A DNA stretch of 64,000 nt from Symsagittifera roscoffensis (lineage: Eukaryota > Xenacoelomorpha > Acoela > Convolutidae): assembly GCF_963678635.1 (NCBI RefSeq), contig NC_087068.1, forward strand, positions 52,662,213 to 52,726,212, in the 5' to 3' direction. The position numbers and the translations under genes were made by a program. Below, piece by piece: positions 1 to 11,290 of this stretch. The notes under the pieces are model-generated. The model ran no database searches, was not told where the DNA came from, and worked only from the letters and a program-made list of their open reading frames with translations. Positions within the stretch are counted from its first letter, which is position 1, and the number at the start of each line of letters is the position of its first letter.

Positions 1-1538
1 CCTATTTCAAAAGTAGCAACCGATCGAACTACTAATTGGGTAGACTCTGTTAGTTCACAGGCACCTCCTGACGTTGTTAGTGCGCCAGGTTTGTTGGCCT
101 TTACTCCTGTGCCCATTTCGTCAGGACCGACGACTTCCGCCATCCTCGCTCATGCAATTCACAACAGTAATAGTCATAACCATGATCACACAGCATTGAG
201 TGACCCGGGAATCCATAGTTATGGACATCGGGCTATGCCTCATTTTGGCAGTGCAAGCCTTTTGCCATTGCAAGCTTCTGTTCCATTCCCAGTTAACGAT
301 ATGCATTCTAGTGCACACGTGTGTCCACCACAGTCTGCTGTTCCTTTACAGACCATGAGTTCAAACATAACTAATGGTAGTTTTGCCTCGCGCAAACGGA
401 ATCATTACCTGTCCCAATGTTACCGGTACAACCCGGTTCTGGTTTTGTTTCTTTGTCACCTGCATTTGCTGGTAGTGGCTTCTCATCTTCTGGAGTAAAC
501 CCAACGCCGGTTTTCTTTTCGGCACCTAATTGCCATGCAGCGCCAGTCCAGACGCAATATAATCTTCCCGTTGTTCCGCATACTGTGTCACGTAATATCA
601 ACGATTACTACACAAGTGATGCAAACTTATGGCGATTTGCAGCTACAACTCCAATCGTCACGCCTGCTGAGTGTTGTAATGCTGGAAACATTTTTTCTAA
701 TGTGACAACTGTTGTCCCATCGTGTAACACCGCCGCTCCATATACTAGTGTTGGGACTGTGTAATTTAATACTCCCCTGGTTCATCCACAACATGTTCCG
801 CTTTTTGTCAGTCATACTAATACTGGTTATCAGCCAGTCAACGAAGACTACGCACCGTCTTTCGCTTATCCGAACCAAGGTTGTTCATCGGATCAACCTC
901 TCTCCGCTCGTGAACTGGCAGAATTTTTGATGCATAGCCGCAAAGATCATCTTCCTGAATGGAAGTTAGCCCAGTTTGACGGCAACCCGTTAAACTGGCA
1001 CGAATGGTTTAGTCAGTTTAAGTCCACCGTTGATTCCGCTGTTCTCACCAATGATGCGAAACTGACATACTTAAATACGCTCGTCACAGGCAAAGCAAAA
1101 ACCGCAATTGCGGAGTTTAGTTATAGTGGCGTTATGTACAAGGATGCGCTGGCCACCCTGCAACGGAAGTTTGGGCAACTACATGCCATTGTTGGTGCGC
1201 AACTTGATAAGTTGAATACTTTGCCTCCACTTAAGATGCACAATTCGGAAAATGTCATTAGTTTCTCCTCTGCCATATCTGGCCTCGAAGCAGTTTTCAA
1301 ATCCTTGTCTTTAAAATATGATCTAAAGAGTGTTAACCTGTTAAACCAAGCTGTTAGTAAACTTCCGCCTAACCTCAAGGAGGCTTGGTCAATGCAAAGT
1401 GTTAGACACAATTGGCAGCAACCAACACTCTTAGACTTTAACAACTGGTTGAAAGAAAAGGCCGAGGGGCATGAAAGATTACGTTTACTCAAATCTAAGG
1501 CAAAAAACGAGGAACCGGTTAAACCAAAAACAACCTAA
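1..1538 (+). pseudogene. gag: BEL/Pao Gag, partial and broken
   Basis: The first 900 bases encode a serine/proline/histidine-rich N-terminal stretch in two frames (shift near position 410, TAA at 762-764). From 927 there is an unbroken 203-codon segment with a DUF1759-like gag core: it opens with PEWKLAQFDGNPLNWHEWF and continues through helices typical of Pao gag. In an active element Gag forms the cytoplasmic particle that packages the RNA. The 5' end is cut by the window edge. The stop at 1536-1538 separates this core from the zinc-knuckle segment, which continues in the same frame. Confidence 0.85.
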
Positions 1539-1790
1539 ATTTTTGCAGCCAATAGCCAGCTAACTAGTAAGGCTCAGGATAAGTCTAAGCTTCCGCCGTG
1601 CGTTTTGTGTAAGGGTAGTCATGCATTGTGGAATTGTGCTGTTTCTGACGAAAAGAATGCTACTCAGCGAGCAAAGTACGTAGCTGAACAGAAACTTTGC
1701 TTCGCTTGCCTCAATGGCAATCATAGTTTCCGATAATGTTCTAGAACGAAAAAGTGCCCGAAGCCAGAGTGTAATAGCACACATAATGTC
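1539..1790 (+). pseudogene. Gag zinc-knuckle segment of the BEL/Pao element
   Basis: This continues in the frame of the gag core. Cysteine/histidine clusters are visible: CVLCKGSH, then CFACLNGNH, then a run of Cys and His ending in HNVLLHG. Such CCHC-type knuckles bind the element's RNA during packaging. A TAA at about 1734 interrupts the second cluster. The segment joins without a shift to the protease frame. Confidence 0.75.
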
Positions 1791-2390
1791 TTGCTCCATG
1801 GAGCCGAAAGAATATTTCCTCGGAAGGAAAAGTCAAATGTCTCGAATATGGCTGGAACAAACAATTCCAAGGAGAATACAAACACTTCCACCCATGCCGC
1901 TGTTAGTGATGTACATGACATTGAATCTTCTAAAGGGTTGTTGCCAATTGCAACACTTGGTGTATCCTCGGATGTAACCAGTCTCCTGACGTTGGTTCTT
2001 TGTGATAGTGCATCGACTCACTCGACTTATTCCTGGGTGTCTTCGTCACTCGTAAACTGTCTCGGCTTAGTAAGGGAGCCCGTTAACTTGTCAATTAGTG
2101 GTTTCAATTCAACCACCGTTGTTGAGACTCAGAGGGTCAAGTTTACAGTTTCCTCCGAGCCGAATAATAGTGATTTCGTATTTTCTCTTTGTGCTTATGT
2201 TAAAGACAACATTCGGATTGGTTCCGAATTAATCAGTATTGCTGATTTGCAGAATAAATATCCACAATTAGCACCTATTGAGCCCACTCAATATACTTAT
2301 GAGGACGTTGAAATTATTATCGGACAAGAGTACTACCACGCCGTCAGACCCATTGAGTTTATCTTGGGAGATGACAAAAACTCACCGTAA
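1791..2390 (+). pseudogene. BEL/Pao aspartic protease (DUF1758-like)
   Basis: An open stretch of about 200 codons holds the catalytic-type motif LCDSASTHS (residues about 70-78) followed by the beta-rich pattern of retropepsin-like DUF1758 domains. Towards the end, IIIGQEYYHAV resembles the conserved (L/I)IG(Q/x)D-type segment of the family. The protease would cleave the Gag-Pol polyprotein. The frame stops at 2388-2390; the expected continuation is split by a frameshift near 2430. Confidence 0.75.
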
Positions 2391-2410
2391 TCTGTTCGCC
2401 TACCAATAGG

Positions 2411-3370
2411 TTGGGTCATAAGTGTGTTGTTGAAAATTCTTCTCTGACCGACCAGATAAAATCCTGGTACGAGTTGGATCCTTATGGTGCTTTCAAACAA
2501 GTCGATGCCCGTTCCGCCGCGGAAAAACATGCTTTATCCATCCTAAAATCTGAAACCGTTCACAATGGCGAAAGATACATTGTGCCTATGCTTTGGATTG
2601 ATAGTACTGTCAGTCTACCAAACAATTATTACTCGTCACTCGCCCAATTTAAAACATTGGAGAGAAGGTTAAGTAAAGACCCTAAGCTGCGCGAAAGATA
2701 CGCAGAAACAATTAGAGAGGACATTAGGAAAGGCTATGTCGTTACCGTCGAACCGGATGATACACGTAAGCGTTCCCATCGCGAGTGGTAACTTCCGCAC
2801 CATCCCGTCGTAAACCCAAATAAGCCGGGTAAGGTGCGCCGAGTCCTTAATGGGGCTTCTTAGTTTCACGGCACATCCTTAAATAAGTCCTTATTGGTGG
2901 GACGGACGTACTCTTTTTTTGCGATTCCGTCAACACATGTACGCCGTCTCCGCGGATATAGAGGGTATGTTCCTCCAGGTAGGAATACTTGCCCGCGATC
3001 AAATTTCGCTTCGTTTTTTGTGGCGGGAGGATACCACTTCCAATGTGGTAGTTCATCAGCACACTCGCCAAATATTCGGCGCACGGGTTTCGCCTACGTG
3101 CGCCAATTTCGCGTTGCAAAAAAAACAGCAACTGATAATATGTCCACATACCCTGAGGCCGCCTTAGCCGTAATTGAAAAATTTTACAAGAACGATTACT
3201 TGGATTCATTCGAGAACGTTACCCATGCAATTAAAATTAGTCGCGATTTGGTTTCCTTACTAAGAATGGGGGGATTTAATTTGACTAAATTTGTCAGTAA
3301 TGCTGATGAAATCACTTCAGCAATGAACACCGAGGCATCCGAAACCTCGTCTTCACCCGTCAAGGAATAA
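2411..3370 (+). pseudogene. pol: BEL/Pao reverse transcriptase, broken
   Basis: The frame opens with the linker typical of the family (WYELDPYGAF), then the fingers (VRRVLNGAS) with two in-frame stops near 2789 and 2863. The palm motif A is read in another frame at 2919-3120 (AVSADIEGMF, then FGARVSPTCANF). After an indel in an A-run near 3120 the catalytic loop reads FYKNDYLDS where FYVDDYL is usual, so the first aspartate position is Asn and the preceding residue is Lys. The frame ends in a TAA at 3368 inside a sequence that otherwise continues to RNase H. Confidence 0.88.
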
Positions 3371-4459
3371 TGTAACGGTGCCGAACAATCATCACACGTC
3401 TTAGGTCTTAAGTGGGACCATGTGAAAGACACATTGGTTGTTAGCAGAGGCGTGGATCGTCCTCTCGATAAAGCAATAACTCAACGATCCGTCTTGAGTT
3501 TCGTCTCTTCTGTGTTTGTCTCTGTTGGGTTTGTAGCTCCATACACAGTTAGGGCCCGTCTTTTACTTAAAGATGTTTGGAAAATCGGTGGTCAAAGTTG
3601 TGACGACGAATTGCCAGAAGACATAAGAGATAAGTTTCTCGAATGGCACTCCGGTCTCCCTCTCTTAGGGCAATTGACTATTCCCCGTTGTTACTTCACA
3701 GAGCCTGTTGATCAAATTGAGCTCCACATGTTCGGTGATAGCTCGCAGGACGTTTTCTGTGCTGTTGGATTTTTGCGTGCGCGACTCTCGAGCTCGCACA
3801 AAACTCAAATATCCTTCATCTTTGTTAAAGCTCGCGTTGCGCCCATGAAAGCGCTATCTATACCGAAGCTAGAGCTTCAAGCTGCTCTGCTTGCCACACG
3901 ACTAAAAGATGATATACTGACCGCCCTTACCGTCTCTATTAACCATGTCTACATGTGGACAGATAGTACAACAGTTTTGCAGTGGCTAAACTCCACTGAA
4001 AAATTACCTGTATTCGTCGCTAATCGTGTCGGCGAAATCCTCGAATCGACCACTATTGATGAGTGGCACCATATTCTGAGCGGCGATAATCCAGCTGATA
4101 CCGGTACGCGGGGGATTTCTTTGGAAGCCCTCAAGGATAGCAGCTGGGTTATTGGTCCGAGCATTTTCAGGACTACTGATTGGCCGTTTATACCCGACGA
4201 ACGTGTAATCAATAAAATTCGTTTGAAGGGTCCATCTTGTGATGTTGATAATTGCTTGGAGACATCATCTTCCTTCGTCACCGATGTCACATCCATCAAA
4301 CATCCCAAACACGGGTTCAATTGGGAAAGGCTCAGTTCCTTTACGAGATGTAAACGAGTAGTCGCTTTTCGGTTGAGGATGCTGCCTTCACATAAGCATT
4401 TTCGTGGTAAAGACTTACGAATCACCCCACTGAACTTGATATTGCAGAAAACAAACTGA
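3371..4459 (+). pseudogene. pol: BEL/Pao RNase H / peptidase A17 domain region
   Basis: The longest intact Pol segment, 345 codons from 3422. It holds the connection region (SVLSFVSSVFVSVGFVAPYTV) and a complete-looking RNase H: D in MFGDSSQD, E in SIPKLELQAALL, D in MWTDSTTVLQWL and D in GDNPADTGTRG. RNase H would remove the RNA strand after first-strand synthesis. The frame is lost near 4440, just before the integrase zinc-binding domain. This is the best preserved part of the element. Confidence 0.9.
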
Positions 4460-5333
4460 TTCATCCTTCAGATGGAATCCTTCCCTATTGAGTTGAAAAC
4501 ACTCACCGCTGGCAAATCTATTAAGGATAGTAGCAAAATTGCCACATACTCGCCATTCATCGGTCCCACTGGTATCATTCGTTCTACCGGACGGATTGTG
4601 CACTTTTATGAATACCGATTTTGATACTATACACCCAATCTTACTCGACACCCGACATATCCTAGTTCGTTTGTTGGCCCGCAGCCTCCACCATAAGCAT
4701 TTCCATCAAGGATTAGTTTGCATGCGCTCCGTTTTAAATATGAAATATGCAACACCCGGGTTGCGTCGACTACTTCGGTCTATCGAAAATCAATGTGTAA
4801 GATGCCGAAAACGCAAAGCAAGCACCATCCAGGCAATTACGTCCGATTTACTTGTCGAACGTCTCGGATACAAGCAACCACCCTTCAATCATACGGGTGT
4901 GGATTACTTTGGACCGCTTTACGTTCCGGTTCGCAGAAGCACTGAAAAAAGATGGGGATTTCTTTTTACTTGCCTCACCACCAGGGCTGTATACCTTGAG
5001 ATTGTACCATTTCTGGACACCAGTTCTTGTATCATGGGCATTGAACGGTTCATTGCGCGTCGTGGTACGCCAAGCACAATCTGGTCGAATAACGGCACGA
5101 ACTTTGTTGGTGCGGAAAAGGAATTACTTGCCTGCATCAAGAGCTGGAATGGCATAGCTCCGACCATTTTTGCACACAAAGGTGTTACTTGGAAAATTAA
5201 CCCGCCAGGCGCACCCCATCATGGAGGCTCCTGGGAACGCCTCTTCCGAAGCGTGAAGCGCGTGCTGTACGATATCCTAGGCAGTAGACGAGTCACTGAA
5301 GAGGTGTTAGGAACAACACTCTGCTTAGTTTAG
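4460..5333 (+). pseudogene. BEL/Pao integrase, broken
   Basis: The region starts with two short out-of-frame pieces (4460-4620). An open frame follows with an H2C2 zinc finger (HHKHFHQG, later CVRCRKRKA) and an RNase-H-fold core: D in GVDYFGPL, then SNNGTNF where the family usually has SDNGTNF, and E in GGSWERLFRSVK. The second catalytic aspartate position is therefore Asn, which by family knowledge should abolish strand transfer. A TAG at 5331-5333 stops the frame inside a conserved segment. Confidence 0.88.
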
Positions 5334-5801
5334 CAGGCTTTGAATTCGAGGCCAATCACACCCGTTAGTAGTGATTCACGTGAGCTAGAAGCGTTAACCC
5401 CAAACCATTCTTTGCTTGGACAACATGCCACAAGCTTTCCTTCGCTTTTACCCGGGGAGCACTTCGATCACAAGAAAAGGTACGTGCGAGCGCAGTCATA
5501 TGCTAAGACGATTTGGTCTCGTTGGCTTCGAGAATGTGTTCCCTCGCTGAATAAGCGTGTCAAGTGGCACACTCATTCTGACTTCGCTCTTAAAACAGGC
5601 AATGTCGTGTGGGTGATTGAGCCCGATAGTCCGAGTGGGTACTACCCTCTCGCCCGAATTGTCAAGTTAAACTACGGACAGGACGGTTGCGCCCGATCCG
5701 CCGTTGTCAGGACCGCAACCCGTGAAGTCACGCGGCCGACCGTTAAGCTCATTCCAGTTCTTCCTTCTTCAGGGAGGAGGGATGTTGCAACGCAAATGTA
5801 G
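5334..5801 (+). pseudogene. BEL/Pao C-terminal domain (DUF5641-like)
   Basis: This continues the integrase frame directly after the TAG at 5331 and begins with NSRPITPVSSDSRELEALTPNH, the usual start of the C-terminal extension of Pao integrases. Later WVIEPDSPSGYYPLARIVK and RPTVKLIPVLP mark the family's last conserved blocks. The stop at 5799-5801 lies just past the polypurine tract, as in other BEL/Pao elements, where the ORF end overlaps the PPT and LTR. Confidence 0.8.
5771..5782 (+). promoter_or_regulatory. Polypurine tract of the BEL/Pao element
   Basis: An uninterrupted purine run (agggaggaggga) lies immediately upstream of a TG dinucleotide. In LTR retrotransposons such a tract primes second-strand DNA synthesis and abuts the 3' LTR. 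It overlaps the last codons of Pol. Confidence 0.6.
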
Positions 5802-5848
5802 AGTTTAGATGCATATAAAACAAGAGTAAAAATGCATATAAAATAAGC
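5783..5848 (+). repeat. Putative start of the BEL/Pao 3' LTR
   Basis: The sequence begins TGTTGCAACG directly after the polypurine tract, which fits an LTR 5' end. Two TATA-like blocks (gcatataaaa near 5811 and 5832) lie in it. The LTR end cannot be placed because the 5' LTR is outside the window; the LTR may continue past the tRNA-like sequence. Confidence 0.4.
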
Positions 5849-5924
5849 ACAGTTGGCCAAGCGGACTAAGACAAAGTAACGTGACATAACAGTTGACGTA
5901 GGTTCGAGTCCCCCACCTGCCCAT
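5849..5924 (+). tRNA. tRNA-Leu-like pseudogene or tRNA-derived repeat head
   Basis: An A-box-like block (TTGGCCAAGCGGAC) and a B-box-like block (GGTTCGAGTCC) are about 50 bases apart, with a 3' acceptor-like end ACCTGCCC. The spacing and A-box favour a long-variable-arm tRNA such as Leu. The 5' acceptor strand (GCACAGT) no longer pairs fully with the 3' strand and the T stem has mismatches, so it is probably not a working tRNA. It could be the head of a tRNA-derived SINE or a relic carried in the LTR. Confidence 0.45.
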
Positions 5925-5987
5925 GTATTAATATACTAAAAACGGGGGTTATATCCTATTTAACTGTTTTTTGGTTCTAATTCGGTT

Positions 5988-6005
5988 CAGCCTTAATTAA
6001 GGCTG
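5988..6005. repeat. Perfect 18-bp palindrome
   Basis: cagccttaattaaggctg equals its own reverse complement. It lies about 65 bases after the tRNA-like sequence; function unknown. Confidence 0.7.
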
Positions 6006-8603
6006 ACCGCCAAAAAGAGCAATTTGTCTCAAGGACATTACCGACCGGTTCTTGTGGCTAGCTTGCGCCGATTTGTACCGAAACAAGTTGATGATTGAAG
6101 CAATTACGATATTTATGCTCCATAGAGGTTTTTGATGAGATTTTGCTGAAAAATGCTCTCATTATTTTAAACTTCTTGAACCTTCATTTTTGTTGATTTA
6201 CGGAGATTGAGCGCACATTAAATCTTTACAAACTAAATTATCAATATACAATTTTACAGCTCTATATATTTATTAACCAGTTGGCAGAAATAAAGTGATT
6301 GTTTTGCATCAGATCATAATTGTTCTATGGCAAATCTAAGACTTACAAATTAGAAAAACATTTTTTTCCTCAAAACACATACCATAGACGCTATATTTAT
6401 TCAAGGCATATTCCTCATTGTAAATTTATTGCAAAAACTAATTATCATTAGAAATTGAATAACACAACGAGCTGTCTATTTTTTCAAAGATTAACATACG
6501 TAAAAAATTCTTCTTATGTTTTGTAGAAACTTCAGAATCAGCAATCGCCTAATAAAAATTGTGAAAAGTACCAGGTAAAACCAAGAGCAATCGTCAGAAT
6601 GGTTCCGTCAAAATTGTATTGCAGCGCGCGTTTTCTGACAAAAAATATATCTAAAAAATAAACGGGAAATATTTTTTAAAATTCAGAGGTTTCACTTTAC
6701 GGTAGCTTGAGAAAAGATGGATATTTTGATTGAACTGATCAGATGAAAAATATAGAAGAGTAAAAGAACTTAATCCTCGCTGGTATGATACTAATTCATT
6801 GCAAGATGAAAGTTATTTAATGATTCACGAACTGAGCAGAAATATGTTTGCATGCTCCAGGTCTTGAGCTTATAGAGATTTCAGTAGCGTTTTTTAAAAC
6901 TTTTTACTCACCTATGTTCAGTACCTTCAGTATCCTCAGCATCTTCAGTATCTTGAACAGAAGAGTTGTTAAAAACTATACCTTGAAGTTTGGCCTGCTT
7001 TTTTGTGCCTCTTGAAAGCTCAGTATTAATACTTCAGGTAATTTAACTGTTACCACTGTAGCTCAAAATTTTAGTCATCTCTCACTAGAAAATTGCTATT
7101 TCTTGATAGTTTTAAAAGTAGGCAAGTTAGATAGTTAAGAATTTAAGATAGAACAAGTGCAAAGTCTTAAAAAATTAGCCTTTCCATCTGTTGCCAAAAT
7201 GATTGCGTAAATAAGTAGTACAAACCCAGCCTCATTTTCAGCAAGTATAATTTTACTCTGATTTAGAAAATTAAATAAAAAAAATCAAAAAATATGATCA
7301 GATGAATCTTACGTCTTTTCGAGTTAAAATACTAACTTTGCGCAAAAAAGGTCTTAAAGGTGCGAAAAATTGTTTTTTCAAAGCTTGGTTTTTCTGACCT
7401 TCAAAATTTTGAGAAGTAAATGGTACAAAAGCTAATCAAATTATCCGATATAAATGACTTTACACATAAGTTTGATTTTTTGGTCTCGATTTTGATCTCT
7501 AAAAATTTTATTGACAAAGATTAACATAGAAGATTGCTCTACAAAATCACAGCAAAACAAGTGAGTGTGAACAAGCAAACAACTGTTTTTCAAATTTTGC
7601 CTCGAGAACAAATATGGTAATGCTAGCAAAGTTGAGGCAGTCTTATACCAAAATTAACAACGCATTGGAAAGCTAGAATAAAAGCATCATGTATAGTCTT
7701 TGAATGCAAACATCTGAAACCACCTTTTACAGGAGAACTTAGCTGGCTCATTAACCAAAAAGAAGAGAAAGCTTTATTAATTTTAGAGCAAAATATCTGA
7801 GACCATTGACTTGGAAATACTCAATGTTTTGTCCTGATAAGAGCAATGATCGTTTCCTTCTCAAAAAAACTTCATGCTGGAAAAAAATTTTCACCATTTT
7901 TTTTAAAACTTTTTTCTTTTCTTCTCCTTTTATATAATAAATTTTGTGTTCTATGATGAGTGAGTAGATTTCGCAAAAAAGCCTTTTCTCGTTCATTTTC
8001 GATGGTTTTGTGCTTACTTTAAATGTGCCGACAATTCATCTTGATTAAAAACTTGGCTGGAAACCAACCAATAAACTCAATAAACTGTGCACCTATCCAG
8101 TGCACACTTTGGCTTCTTTATGTAAAAATTGAGAAAAAAATTTGAATAATTATACTTTATAAAAAACAACTTCATGTTTGATCTTCGCAAACTAGGCAAA
8201 TTTACAAAAATATAGCAAAAAGTTTTTGTTTATCAGTTAGTAGAACAGAAATGATTTTTTTTGCATCAAGTTATAATGATTTTATGTCAATCCTTAAAAG
8301 TGCGGATACTTACAAAGTTTACACTTGAGTACAAAGTTTTTAGTCATTGTGACTCTACGCACGTTTTAGTCCCAGTTCAGGCCAAATTTTGTGCGCCGCA
8401 GACAAATTTTTGAAAAATTGTGAGTAATAAATTGCTTTTTGTTGGCGCGCGCTTTTCCCTCAAACTTTTTGGCGCGCGCTCCCCGCTCCCGAAGGCTGCT
8501 TTAGAAAAAATTTAGAGTCGGTCGGCCAAAATTGGATTTCCTAGAAACAACCAAAGGGGGTCGGCAAGGGTCGAATCACTGAGGGTGGAGTGTCCGCACG
8601 TCC
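6006..8603. other. AT-rich DNA without a supported gene
   Basis: No reading frame above about 80 codons and no recognisable protein motif on either strand. Homopolymer A and T runs are frequent. A short degenerate tandem repeat of about 11 bp (cttcagtatc-like) lies at about 6912-6958. Around 8430-8480 there are two ggcgcgcgct blocks, unusually GC-rich for this stretch. Confidence 0.6.
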
Positions 8604-8621
8604 CCTAAATCCGCCCCTGCG
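8604..8621 (-). mobile_element. Solo hAT-like terminal inverted repeat
   Basis: cccctaaatccgcccctg is, reversed, a CAGGGGCGGAT-type terminus common in hAT superfamily transposons. I found no partner terminus within about 1 kb, nor a matching 8-bp target duplication, so only one end appears to remain. Confidence 0.35.
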
Positions 8622-8964
8622 CATGAGTCATCATTGTCAAAAGCAGCTATTTTGTTGTACATAGCGCTTGCGTTCAGCGCGGCGGAAGTGTCTGATTGAT
8701 TATTCCCGAAAACTATGTCCGCAATGTCTCCTGGATTAAAATTGAGATGGCCAACTTTTCATCTTGATCCACCACTTATATTAACTATCAGCCCACTCTA
8801 AGGTCTTCTTGAACTAACCTATGATTCAGTGGTCGAAAAATCATATTTTTTTGAAATATTCAGATCTGAACTGACTTTATATGAGTTCACAAAATCCAGT
8901 TGATGAACTGCAAAAAAAAGTCGGCCAGACCAATTATCTAATTAGTTAAACATTGTGTTTAATT

Positions 8965-9490
8965 AATTAAACCTGAATGTTCCGACTGCCTTTTAAGGTT
9001 TATGAAGCAAAAATAACCTACAAAAAATGTAATAAAGATGGATTTTTTTCTAACATTTGAAATCATCCCCCTACACGCCATATAAAGTACAAAAGGATAG
9101 TTTTTGCTCCTTGTAACAAATTAATTATGGCAACTGACTTTCTTTTGACCAATTTGGAACAATTTCTAAGACGGATCAAATCTCCGCTGGCGCGTTAATA
9201 GCACGAATCATATCGCGCGTTAATTGTCCCAAATTGGCAAAATGGCAATATTTAAGCCCCCATAACTTTACAAAAAAAAGTACAGGTGAAACATCTTTTC
9301 AAATTTAAACGCAAGCCAACAATAACTTTTGAATGATAAAAAAAATTGTCCAAAATAGCTAGTTAAAAAGTCGAAATTTGTCTGAAGACAAAAAATCCAC
9401 CCCGAGCACAAATATTCCGTTACTTTCGTTACAAAAGTCGGAACAAACAAGAGAGTATTATATGGTTGCTGCCATTGACCAAATCTCAAG
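8965..9490 (+). repeat. R repeat, copy 1
   Basis: A dispersed repeat. Its head (ccgactgccttttaagg, then cccctacacgccatat) recurs at 11835-12008. Its middle (ggcaatatttaa, ccccataactttac) recurs in the tandem array at 9920. Its tail (gtcgaaatttgtctgaag, gagcacaaatattccgtt, cgttacaaaagtcgg) recurs near 10130-10210, 14150-14230 and 35870-35952. No coding capacity is apparent. Confidence 0.7.
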
Positions 9491-9548
9491 AATAAGACTT
9501 CAATTTAACCTTCGAAGCAGTCTAGAGCGGAAAGAAAAGAAATGAGCT

Positions 9549-9755
9549 TTGACACAAACTTTTCTTCCTAAAAATCAGACTAGTCAAAGTAGGGGAAAAA
9601 CTCTATTTGAGAGATTTGAAAAATATCTCGAAATTTTCATAGAGCTAAATATTTGCTACTCAGCAATTCACAACAGCATTTTGCAACTATTTTACCCACA
9701 ATACATAGACTATCAAAAGAAAAACAAAACTTCAAGTTTTGAAAGCAATTCTTAA
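9549..9755 (+). other. 68-codon open frame, unrecognised
   Basis: An open frame between the R repeat and the P block with no recognisable motif. Its last part (IDYQKKNKTSSFESNS) comes from P-repeat sequence that also occurs at 13765, so it is probably chance coding in a repeat. Confidence 0.12.
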
Positions 9756-9919
9756 TTAACATGTTTGCTTACACTTTTGCAGAGTTCGCGTTACACATAA
9801 AAACTCAAAGTAAACAGTCAGATGATTACTATCAGTTTTCAGAAGGTACTACATCAAGAGCAAATGTGCTCGTCGTAGTGTTTTTGTTTATCGCTCGTTA
9901 ATTGTCCTAAATTGGCTGT

Positions 9920-10044
9920 AATGGCAATCTTTAAACCCCCATAACTTTACGAAAAATGATCATGGCAATATTTAAACCCCCATAACTTTACGAAAAATGA
10001 TCATGGCAATATTTAAACCCCCATAACTTTACGAAAAATGATCA
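9920..10044 (+). repeat. 41-bp tandem repeat, three copies
   Basis: Three head-to-tail copies of a unit containing ggcaatatttaaaccccca and taactttacgaaaaatgatc. The homologous place in the second P block (about 13983-14063) has two copies, so the array has changed length since duplication. Confidence 0.85.
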
Positions 10045-10589
10045 CAAGTGAACTGTATTTTCGAATTTAGGCTCAAGACAACAATACAGTTTGAATGACA
10101 TTTAAAAAAATTCCGTCAAAATTGGCTAGTAAAAAGTCGAAATTGTCTGAAGAAAAAAAAAACTCCACCCGAGCACAAATATTCCGTCATTTTCGTACCA
10201 AAAGTCGGAACAAAAAGAACAATTACCTTAAAAATATTTGGATTGTTTGAGATTAGAGAACGTTTTTCCTACTTTTTTCAGTATACCTTTCGATCAATTA
10301 AAGAACACTGTTTCATTGACCAATGAGGAGATAGTCCATTAAACGCGGGTAAAATCTTGGGTTTTAATGGCAATTTCAATGTCAGCGATCCCGGCAGAAG
10401 TTACCAGTATCCGAATTCCGACTGGATTTTAAGAGTTTTCCGAAAAACATTTTTCAAACACGACGAGCTATGAAAAAAAACATAATAACGTTAAAGAAAA
10501 ACCATGTATTGAGAACATCAAAGCTGCTGTTGCAACTCTTTAAAATGATCTGCCAGTCATAGTCACAATTTCATTTTTATCAAATTCTG

Positions 10590-11290
10590 CAGCAACTCAA
10601 AAAATTGATTGAAGAAAACGAGTACAGAACAAAAGTCTACGTCTGTTTTGTCTATGACAGTTTTTTTTATTTGGTAAGAATAAAACGTCAGCAGATTTTT
10701 GGGTGTCTTGAAGTGCCCAAAAAGGACCATTTGCAAACTTTTTGTTTACATATAGTACACTTTGTTTTGTCGAGCAGTTTTGCTGACCATTGCAAAAAAG
10801 ATCTATCATTTTCTCAATAAATCCTAAGTAAAACACAGAGCTTGCAAGTTTTAAAGAATTGATTATCGAGAGAGAATTGAGAACAAATATTTACGTCTAG
10901 CTTTGAACAATTGTCTTTCCACATGAGGGAAAAAATGCAATCAGGGTTGTGGATGTCTCGAATCGCCTCAAAAGTCACATTATTGTTGTTCGCATGCGGT
11001 AGGCTTATGTTTTGCCAAACAGTATAATGGCTCACTACTTTTTCTTGTTACAGCACAAGTAAAACGATAAGCTTGAAAAATTCAGAACTTGTTAGCAAAA
11101 AAGAGTTGAGAACAATAGTTTAAGGCTATGTTTTAATCATTTCTCTGTCAGCTGGAGAGAATGAAACTCAATCAGGGCTGTGGATATCTCGAAGCGAGCA
11201 AAATGTACTCTTGGATGTATGTTGCCTGCATGTGGTAGACTTATATTTGCTAAGAACTTTTAACGGTCTCTACGAAAAGACACATTGTAT
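10590..11290 (+). repeat. Three imperfect tandem units of about 230 bp
   Basis: Units starting near 10600, 10860 and 11080 share the order GAGAACAA-like block, a 'gtctcgaa' block and a 'gcatgcggtaggctta'-like block. The same three units occur at 14630-15310. Short frames on both strands show similar residues but no known domain. Confidence 0.55.

Larger units (their letters stand above)
1..5782 (+). mobile_element. BEL/Pao LTR retrotransposon, internal region, degenerate
   Basis: Gag, zinc knuckles, aspartic protease, reverse transcriptase, RNase H, integrase and a C-terminal domain follow one another in the BEL/Pao order. The 5' LTR and the first gag codons lie outside the window. Reading frames are broken by stops (near 762, 1536, 1734, 2390, 2789, 2863, 3368, 5331) and frameshifts (near 410, 2430, 2920, in the A-run near 3120, near 4440, 4490 and 4610), so this copy cannot make its own proteins. 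GC content is visibly higher than in the following 30 kb. BEL/Pao elements are known essentially from animals, which is the best taxonomic clue here. Confidence 0.93.
9710..11290 (+). repeat. P block, copy 1 (about 1.6 kb)
   Basis: This block recurs almost collinearly at 13765-15315, inside the left arm of the large inverted-repeat element. It opens with atcaaaagaaaaacaaaac and includes R-type tail sequence, a 41-bp tandem array and three imperfect units of about 230 bp. No protein is recognised in it; the short frames on both strands overlap each other and are not preserved between the copies. Confidence 0.8.

Noticed and set aside
5849-5924. A functional tRNA gene
   Set aside because: Acceptor and T-stem pairing are damaged and no T-run terminator follows at the right distance.
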